The notes under the pieces were generated by a model. It searched no databases. It worked only from the letters and a program-made list of their open reading frames with translations, and had not been told where the DNA came from. Shown piece after piece: positions 1-3,997 of a stretch of 6,850 nt of DNA (position 1 is its first letter; every line of letters begins with the position of its first letter). The stretch is from Bacteroidota bacterium (GTDB taxonomy: Bacteria; Bacteroidota; Ignavibacteria; UBA10030): assembly GCA_003519375.1 (NCBI GenBank), contig DOWV01000382.1:1-6850 (forward strand), given 5' to 3'. The translations under genes and the position numbers were made by a program.

Positions 1-58
1 GCAACAGCTGGCTTGAAGGGAGAAAAGCCGCCGAGTACGTCATTTTCAGGTTTTTGCA
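1..58 (+). other. 3' untranslated tail of an upstream gene outside the window
   Basis: This stretch corresponds to the bases just after the stop codon of the first cytochrome gene. The 13 bases GGCTTGAAGGGAG at 10-22 recur exactly at 3492-3504, 8 bases past the stop at 3482-3484, and a terminator follows in both places. By that alignment the stop codon of an upstream gene lies at about position 2 or just before the window. A short stem, GGCTT (10-14) with AAGCC (25-29), can form here; the equivalent place downstream can pair GGCGGC (3489-3494) with GCTGCC (3509-3514). No coding end can be read in the window itself. That the missing gene is another cytochrome of this type is inference. Confidence 0.55.
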
Positions 59-100
59 GGGATGCTTCGCTAGTGTCACGCGAGGCATCCCTTTCTTTTT
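59..100 (+). terminator. Intrinsic terminator of the upstream gene
   Basis: GGGATGCTTCGC (59-70) pairs with GCGAGGCATCCC (80-91) to give a 12-bp stem with one T-G wobble and a 9-base loop. It is followed by a T-rich run, TTTCTTTTT (92-100). The 5' side has no A-run, so it should work only on the plus strand. It matches the terminator at 3545-3586 in position, stem length and loop length. Confidence 0.9.
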
Positions 101-278
101 GTCCCATCAAATCGACCTATTCTCGACCTCCTTCCTCCACCGGAAAGCCATTTGCAGAAGTTGGAAGTTCTCTCACGGAATCTTGTCACTAATAAGAAAA
201 TCAATCAGTAATTCTTCCTAGTTTCCCATTTCTTCCTAATTTCTGCCACAATTGAATGTCGAATTTTTAAACAATTCC

Positions 279-316
279 TGGTACAATTATTGAACATTTA
301 GCAAGCAAACTTGTCA
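279..316 (+). promoter_or_regulatory. Conserved promoter-like element, copy 1 (possible sigma-54 type)
   Basis: Bases 280-316 are identical to 3773-3809 except at 298, although the flanks have diverged. Within it, TGGTAC-N5-TTGAA (279-294) has the exact spacing of a sigma-54 promoter (TGGCAC-N5-TTGCW), with GG at 280-281. The usually invariant GC of the -12 element is GA here, which weakens the call. If correct, transcription would begin near 305. The core GTACAATTATTGAAC (281-295) is also an imperfect palindrome, so a dimeric regulator site is the alternative. No convincing sigma-70 or Bacteroidetes-type -33/-7 pair was seen in the block. Confidence 0.4.
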
Positions 317-598
317 TTTTTTGGAAAGTCGTTTGTCGTTCTCGAACTCCGTACGTCCCGCACAAGGCTCAAGAGTGCAGAATAAAGCTCGTGCTAACGG
401 CGCTTGCTAATGTACAGTCTTTCCGTTGTTCTGCGCCGCTACCACCTGGCAAGGAATTCCAGGTTCCGGTCGCTTCCTGACTTCTCGCTCTCAGCTAACC
501 AGGCCATGACGGCTTCTTAACTCAAGAGAGTTATCCGGCTAATGACGGTGTTTCATTTGGCCGCCACGTCAACCAACCACCCCATAGGAGACCGATGA
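317..598 (+). promoter_or_regulatory. Long hairpin-rich 5' leader of the first cytochrome gene
   Basis: No gene is visible in this stretch. The leader is roughly 166 bases longer than that of the second cytochrome gene and has no counterpart there. Possible hairpins by eye: GCAC/GTGC (360-363/375-378); CGGCGC/GCGCCG (398-403/433-438); ACCTGG/CCAGGT (444-449/459-464, 9-base loop); TAACTC/GAGTTA (518-523/528-533, loop AAGA); and GACG-TG/CACGTC (544-550/565-570, one bulge). None matches a riboswitch class I know. There is no T-run after the 518-533 hairpin, so it is not a terminator or attenuator of the usual kind. Confidence 0.3.
586..590 (+). promoter_or_regulatory. Ribosome binding site of the first cytochrome gene
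   Basis: AGGAG lies 8 bases before the ATG at 599 but only 4 before an out-of-frame ATG at 595. The spacing and the signal peptide that follows both favour 599 as the start. Confidence 0.85.
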
Positions 599-661
599 AT
601 GAAAACGAGAGTAGTTCTCAATCTTCTCCTCCTCGCCTTTGGTCCAATATTCGTTTTCGGC
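599..661 (+). other. Signal peptide of the first cytochrome
   Basis: Residues 1-21 have K and R near the N-terminus, a hydrophobic core (VVLNLLLLAFGPIFVF), and a small residue before the likely cleavage at G21-Q22. There is no lipobox cysteine. Export to the periplasm is required for c-type haem attachment, so this fits the haem motifs downstream. Confidence 0.85.
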
Positions 662-3484
662 CAGACCGCTACATATGTTGGATCACAGGTCTGTCAGCCC
701 TGTCATTCAGGTGCACCTGGCGGCAATCAACATGTGGGATGGAGTCAGACACTGCATTCGAAGATCCACGCGGTTCCAGGTGTTGCTACTGTCAAAGGTG
801 ACTTCACTCAGGCCGTTGACATGGGGACCAGCTACGGCAATTCTCAGGTGATCCTGCGGACCAGCGGCGGCAAGTACTACGCCAAAGTTGGTGCGACTGG
901 CACCGAATTCGAGATCGCATACACCTACGGCGGCGGATGGAAGCAACGCTACCTGGTAAGAATCAACTCCAGCTTCTATATCCTTCCTATTCAGTGGAAC
1001 TTGAAAGGCTACGCAAACAACACATCCGGAACATGGGTTACGTACAATCCACAAAACTGGTTCAATGCAGACGGATCGGCGAAGGCGACGAGCGCGAATA
1101 GTTTTAGGGTCAAATCCTATGACAAGAATTGCTCAGGGTGCCATATCACCGGAAACGTTGTTCAGCGGGTGGTAAGCGGGACAGACACTTCCTGGACGTC
1201 GACGTGGGCGAACAGCAGCGACGCAGGAAACATGGTGGTTGGCTGCGAGTCCTGTCACGGGCCGGGAAGTCTCCATCCTGCGAACGCTTTTGGTGCGGAC
1301 AAGAAGATCATCAATCCGTCGAAGTTTTCGAGCAATGATCGGAAACTCGAGGTTTGTGGACAATGCCACTACCGGGGGACGAGCAGCAGCGGCGCGTACG
1401 AGTTCGCATGGGATGAAACAACGAACACTGGCTACCAGCCGGGGAATATCCTGGCACCATTTATTGCGCACACGCCCGGAGTATGGCCCGATGGTGTTAC
1501 GGCAAAACAACATCATCAGCAATATCAGGAGCTCCTTACTTCCGCTCACGTGACGAATCCTACTGAGAAGCTGAATTGCTTTACTTGCCATAATCCCCAC
1601 AGCGCGGCCAGCCACCAGCTCCGTGATTCGCTTCAGGTCACATATCAGTCTGTGAACTACAAGATCAAAACGGACAACGACGATAACACACTCTGTCTGG
1701 CCTGTCACGCAGGGTCTGGACCCTTCGCCGCGATCACAAAAGCCATGGTGCAGAATCCGGTTGTAAACAAGTCATCTATCGGGCTAGCAGTATCAGGTCA
1801 TACCCGACACAGCTACGATCCGACGAACGCGAATTCTACTGGAGGATCTAGCCGCTGTACGAAATGTCATATGCCGAAAACGGCCGTCTCCGCGATAGCA
1901 TACGATATTCACAGCCACAGGTTTTCCACGGTCCCACCATCAAAGACTCTGGCATATCAGGCTCAAGGCGGGATGCCGAACAGCTGCGCAGCGAGCTGTC
2001 ATCGCAATGGCACCGGCAAGATCCCGAATTTTGGTGTCACTGACGCCAATCTCGCGCAGTGGAACGAACTGAGTGATGTCTCGTTGGCGACTGAGCTGAA
2101 GTTCTGGGATCAGAATATGTTCTTCAAGCACCGGGGTGGAACAGGGACTGGCGTGAGCGCCCTGCCAGGTGCAACTGCGCCTCTCATTGATGCGGACACA
2201 TCAGATTGGAATAGCACCGCCTGGTCCGAGGTCGCATTGGCAAACGACAAGTCCGTTTCTATCAAGGCAAAAATCAATAACAACAATCTCTACATGCTGT
2301 TTCGCTGGACAGACGCAACGATGAGCTTGGTCCGCAGTGAGTCGTGGGTGCGGGATGGCACAAGCTGGACCAAAAACCCGACTCAGAGCGAAGACAGGGT
2401 CGCGGTGATGTGGAATATCGATATCCCGAAGGACAAGTGGGAGAAGGACGGTTGCATGAATAAATGCCATTTCGATGTTAACAATCCCGTCGCGCCCGAC
2501 GCGAATCCAGAGGACGATACCTATCTGACACAGGGTGAGCATAGCGATCTATGGCACATGAAGGCGGGCCGGGGACTCGGCGTCATAAGCGCACGACAGT
2601 CGGGAACTGTCGTGATTGACCCGACAACGCATCAGGCCACATCCGGCGTCTTTCAATTGGTAGGGTACTTTGATGACCAAAACATGAAAGAATATGTTGG
2701 CAAACCTGATGGCGGAAGGGTGGGGGATGCCGGGTCTGCGATGGATAGCCGCAACCGAAACGCGGCGCAAACGGGACCCAAATACATCGAAAAGAATCCT
2801 GCCGACTACATCGATGCGATGGTACTTACCCAGTCGGAAATTGATGGTGGCGAGACAGGGTTGGTCGACTCGTTGAATGCGTCGGATCTGAGTACATATT
2901 GGGGAAGATACTCGACGCTCAAGGCGGTTGTGCCTGAACGAATTGTGAAACCTCCCACGGGGAGCAGGGGAGATGTTCAGGCGGCCGGGTTGTGGAAAGA
3001 CGGCGTGTGGTACGTTGAAACCAAACGCGCCCTGAGCACCGGGAATGCCGACGATGCCCAATTCACGCTGAATCAAGATGTGACTTTCGCAATCTCTCTT
3101 ATGGACAACAGTGGCGGCGCCGCACATTGGGGTCAGGGGAGTGTTCTGAATAAACTCGGTGTCGGCACTATAGTGGATGTTGAGAGGGTGGCTGCAGACA
3201 TCCCTACTTCCTACAGTCTGGCACAGAATTACCCGAACCCTTTCAATCCTTCGACCGAAATCCGCTTCGATCTGCCAAAAGGATCTCAGGTGAAACTTGT
3301 TGTCTATGACCTAATGGGGCGGGCGGTCGCAACGCTGGCCGATCAAACAATGTCCGCCGGCGCCCACAGAGCCAGATGGAACGGCCGAGATCAGGCAGGC
3401 ACTGCCGTTGCAAGCGGTGTTTATTTCTACCATCTGCAGGCGGATGGTTTCATTGCGACAAAGAAGATGGTACTGATGAAGTGA
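599..3484 (+). CDS. Secreted multiheme cytochrome c with EB_dh haem-b domain and type IX sorting tail
   Basis: The protein has 961 residues. Residues 1-21 are a Sec signal peptide (cleavage probably after VFG). Seven CXXCH haem sites follow at residues 32, 178, 216, 253, 327, 366 and 420, plus two CX3CH sites at 463 and 619. The N-terminal half resembles the cytochrome c554/DmsE-like family: CESCHGPG, a QHHQQY...SAH stretch before CFTCHNPH, CTKCHMPK, and a later DIHSHRF that could supply a distal histidine. Residues about 528-830 look like an ethylbenzene-dehydrogenase-type (EB_dh, DOMON-like) haem-b domain, with LYMLFRWTD, the CMNKCH site and LWHMKAGR; K655 is a candidate axial ligand by family analogy. 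Residues 868-961 are the QNYPNPFNP sorting tail. It probably carries electrons at the cell surface after type IX export; the partner is unknown. It is transcribed alone, between two terminators. The haem count (7 to 9 c-type, perhaps one b-type) is inferred from motifs. Confidence 0.96.
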   Translation: MKTRVVLNLLLLAFGPIFVFGQTATYVGSQVCQPCHSGAPGGNQHVGWSQTLHSKIHAVPGVATVKGDFTQAVDMGTSYGNSQVILRTSGGKYYAKVGATGTEFEIAYTYGGGWKQRYLVRINSSFYILPIQWNLKGYANNTSGTWVTYNPQNWFNADGSAKATSANSFRVKSYDKNCSGCHITGNVVQRVVSGTDTSWTSTWANSSDAGNMVVGCESCHGPGSLHPANAFGADKKIINPSKFSSNDRKLEVCGQCHYRGTSSSGAYEFAWDETTNTGYQPGNILAPFIAHTPGVWPDGVTAKQHHQQYQELLTSAHVTNPTEKLNCFTCHNPHSAASHQLRDSLQVTYQSVNYKIKTDNDDNTLCLACHAGSGPFAAITKAMVQNPVVNKSSIGLAVSGHTRHSYDPTNANSTGGSSRCTKCHMPKTAVSAIAYDIHSHRFSTVPPSKTLAYQAQGGMPNSCAASCHRNGTGKIPNFGVTDANLAQWNELSDVSLATELKFWDQNMFFKHRGGTGTGVSALPGATAPLIDADTSDWNSTAWSEVALANDKSVSIKAKINNNNLYMLFRWTDATMSLVRSESWVRDGTSWTKNPTQSEDRVAVMWNIDIPKDKWEKDGCMNKCHFDVNNPVAPDANPEDDTYLTQGEHSDLWHMKAGRGLGVISARQSGTVVIDPTTHQATSGVFQLVGYFDDQNMKEYVGKPDGGRVGDAGSAMDSRNRNAAQTGPKYIEKNPADYIDAMVLTQSEIDGGETGLVDSLNASDLSTYWGRYSTLKAVVPERIVKPPTGSRGDVQAAGLWKDGVWYVETKRALSTGNADDAQFTLNQDVTFAISLMDNSGGAAHWGQGSVLNKLGVGTIVDVERVAADIPTSYSLAQNYPNPFNPSTEIRFDLPKGSQVKLVVYDLMGRAVATLADQTMSAGAHRARWNGRDQAGTAVASGVYFYHLQADGFIATKKMVLMK
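3200..3481 (+). other. C-terminal type IX sorting / FlgD-Ig-like tail of the first cytochrome
   Basis: Residues 868-961 begin with IPTSYSLAQNYPNPFNPSTE and end with KKMVLMK. They contain the usual VKLVVYDLMGR, ARWNGRDQAG and ASGVYFYHL elements. This is the pattern of Por-secretion-type C-terminal domains (TIGR04183) overlapping FlgD Ig-like domains. It aligns without gaps to the 94-residue tail of the second cytochrome, with about 61 identical residues. In the family it directs folded cargo through the outer membrane and is usually cleaved or anchored there. Confidence 0.9.
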
Positions 3485-3544
3485 TTCTGGCGGCTTGAAG
3501 GGAGGATGGCTGCCGAATATGTCCTCTTTCGGCCTTCTTTACAT

Positions 3545-3586
3545 GGGATACTTCGCATGTTCCGAGCGAAGTATCCCCTTTTTTTT
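3545..3586 (+). terminator. Intrinsic terminator of the first cytochrome gene
   Basis: GGGATACTTCGC (3545-3556) pairs perfectly with GCGAAGTATCCC (3566-3577). The 12-bp stem has a 9-base loop, then one C and eight Ts (3579-3586). Compared with the copy at 59-100, the sixth pair changes from G-C to A-T with both partners altered, and the eighth changes from T-G to T-A. The pairing is therefore kept while the sequence drifts. Confidence 0.95.
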
Positions 3587-3724
3587 GCTCCTCTCCCACT
3601 CTCATCCGGTAAATGATCTCCAAGCCTCCGTCAGACCGAGCCGTTAGCAGAAGTCGGAACGTTTCTCCAGGGAGTTTTCCAAGGATAGGAAACCGATCCA
3701 GTAGGTTCTCCTAATTCCTCATTT

Positions 3725-3755
3725 TTCGTCATTTCTGACACATGAGAATGACGAA
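3725..3755 (+). promoter_or_regulatory. Inverted repeat upstream of the second promoter-like element
   Basis: TTCGTCATT (3725-3733) and AATGACGAA (3747-3755) form a perfect 9-base inverted repeat with a 13-base spacer. It lies about 43 to 73 bases before the transcription start predicted from the element at 3772. An activator or repressor site is possible. The aligned place in copy 1 keeps the right-hand part (GAATGTCGAATT) but not the left arm, which argues against a shared operator. Confidence 0.3.
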
Positions 3756-3771
3756 TTACTAAACACATTTT

Positions 3772-3809
3772 CGGTACAATTATTGAACATCTAGCAAGCA
3801 AACTTGTCA
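3772..3809 (+). promoter_or_regulatory. Conserved promoter-like element, copy 2 (possible sigma-54 type)
   Basis: This is the counterpart of 279-316. CGGTAC-N5-TTGAA (3772-3787) keeps the GG and the -24/-12 spacing but again has GA where sigma-54 promoters have GC. The imperfect palindrome GTACAATTATTGAAC sits at 3774-3788. The predicted start would be near 3798, giving a leader of about 128 bases. Near-perfect conservation to 3809, including the bases after the predicted start, points to a site under selection; its exact identity is uncertain. Confidence 0.4.
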
Positions 3810-3819
3810 CATCTTGGAA

Positions 3820-3840
3820 GGATGCTCAGATTCGGCATCC
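3820..3840 (+). promoter_or_regulatory. Leader hairpin before the second cytochrome gene
   Basis: GGATGC (3820-3825) pairs with GCATCC (3835-3840) around a 9-base loop. There is no T-run after it, so it is not a terminator. It may stabilise the 5' end of the messenger. Nothing equivalent was seen just after the conserved block of the first gene. Confidence 0.3.
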
Positions 3841-3915
3841 AGTATTCTGACCCCAAATTAAAGAGCATACGATCAAACTGTTGTCATATATGGAACGCCT
3901 CAAATCATTCAAAAA

Positions 3916-3921
3916 GGGAGG
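3916..3921 (+). promoter_or_regulatory. Ribosome binding site of the second cytochrome gene
   Basis: GGGAGG lies 4 bases before the ATG at 3926, a slightly short spacing. The in-frame upstream starts (TTG 3881, ATG 3890) have no such site and would put about 15 extra residues in front of a normal signal peptide, so 3926 is chosen. Confidence 0.85.
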
Positions 3922-3925
3922 ATCT

Positions 3926-3997
3926 ATGAAGAGATTCGTACGCGGTTTTGCTCTCTTCCTGCTGTCCTGTTCTATCCTGACCAGCCTTGCTGTGGCG
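3926..3997 (+). other. Signal peptide of the second cytochrome
   Basis: Residues 1-24 have K2, R3 and R6, a hydrophobic core (FALFLLSCSILTSLAV) and the cleavage motif AVA before Q25. C15 lies inside the hydrophobic core and its context (LLSC) is a poor lipobox, so cleavage by signal peptidase I is preferred. Confidence 0.85.

Larger units (their letters stand above)
11..316 (+). repeat. Paralogous intergenic module, copy 1
   Basis: This region aligns with 3493-3809 with only small length differences. Shared landmarks in order are the post-stop block (11-22), the 12-bp terminator stem (59-91), GCAGAAGT-GGAA (154-166), TTTCTG-CAC (240 on), GAATG-CGAATT (254 on), TAAACA (268-273) and a 37-base block at 280-316 with a single mismatch. 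The distance from GCAGAAG to GGTACAAT is 126 bases in both copies. Similarity stops soon after 316; 317-598 has no counterpart. A duplicated gene that carried its own terminator and promoter with it explains this best. Confidence 0.8.
3493..3809 (+). repeat. Paralogous intergenic module, copy 2
   Basis: This is the second copy of the module at 11-316: post-stop block (3492-3504), terminator (3545-3586), GCAGAAGTCGGAA (3647-3659), TTTCTGACAC (3732 on), GAATGACGAATT (3746 on), TAAACA (3760-3765) and the conserved block at 3773-3809. The 441-base gap between the two genes holds nothing else except a leader hairpin and an inverted repeat, listed separately. No gene is supported here on either strand. 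Confidence 0.8.

Noticed and set aside
252..287. A sigma-70 promoter with TACAAT (282-287) as -10 and TTGAAT (252-257) as -35.
   Set aside because: The 24-base spacing is too long, and the -35-like hexamer is not kept in the second copy.
355..440. A cyclic-di-nucleotide (GEMM-type) riboswitch, considered because such elements precede cytochrome genes in Geobacter and because of the GCACAAGGC-like sequence at 360-368.
   Set aside because: The required GACGCAAAGCC-type segment and the conserved second helix are missing, so the likeness is superficial.
410..520. A 36-codon ORF in the leader (begins MYSLSVVLRRYHL).
   Set aside because: There is no ribosome binding site before its ATG, no recognisable product and no counterpart in the other leader. 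A leader peptide cannot be excluded, but nothing supports one.
595..801. A 68-codon frame starting at an ATG 4 bases before the chosen start of the first cytochrome.
   Set aside because: It is only 4 bases from the AGGAG site, overlaps the cytochrome in another frame and encodes nothing recognisable. The frame at 599 gives a signal peptide at once.
1133..3127. Long minus-strand open frames such as 1133-1708 and 2549-3127, and similar ones at 4546-4914 and 5690-6028.
   Set aside because: They lie wholly opposite clear cytochrome coding sequence, have no recognisable domains and look like antisense shadows of GC-rich codons.
3506..3616. A 36-codon ORF after the first cytochrome (begins MAAEYVLFRPS).
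   Set aside because: It runs straight through the terminator hairpin, and its ATG directly abuts the purine run that would serve as its ribosome binding site. Copy 1 lacks the ATG. Only the conserved first part is reported, as a finding.
3881..3925. A longer N-terminus for the second cytochrome from TTG 3881 or ATG 3890.
   Set aside because: No ribosome binding site precedes these starts; GGGAGG lies just before ATG 3926, which begins a normal signal peptide.
3926..3973. A lipoprotein signal with C15 as the acylated cysteine in the second cytochrome.
   Set aside because: LLSC is a poor lipobox, the hydrophobic stretch continues beyond it, and AVA-Q25 is a good signal peptidase I site.
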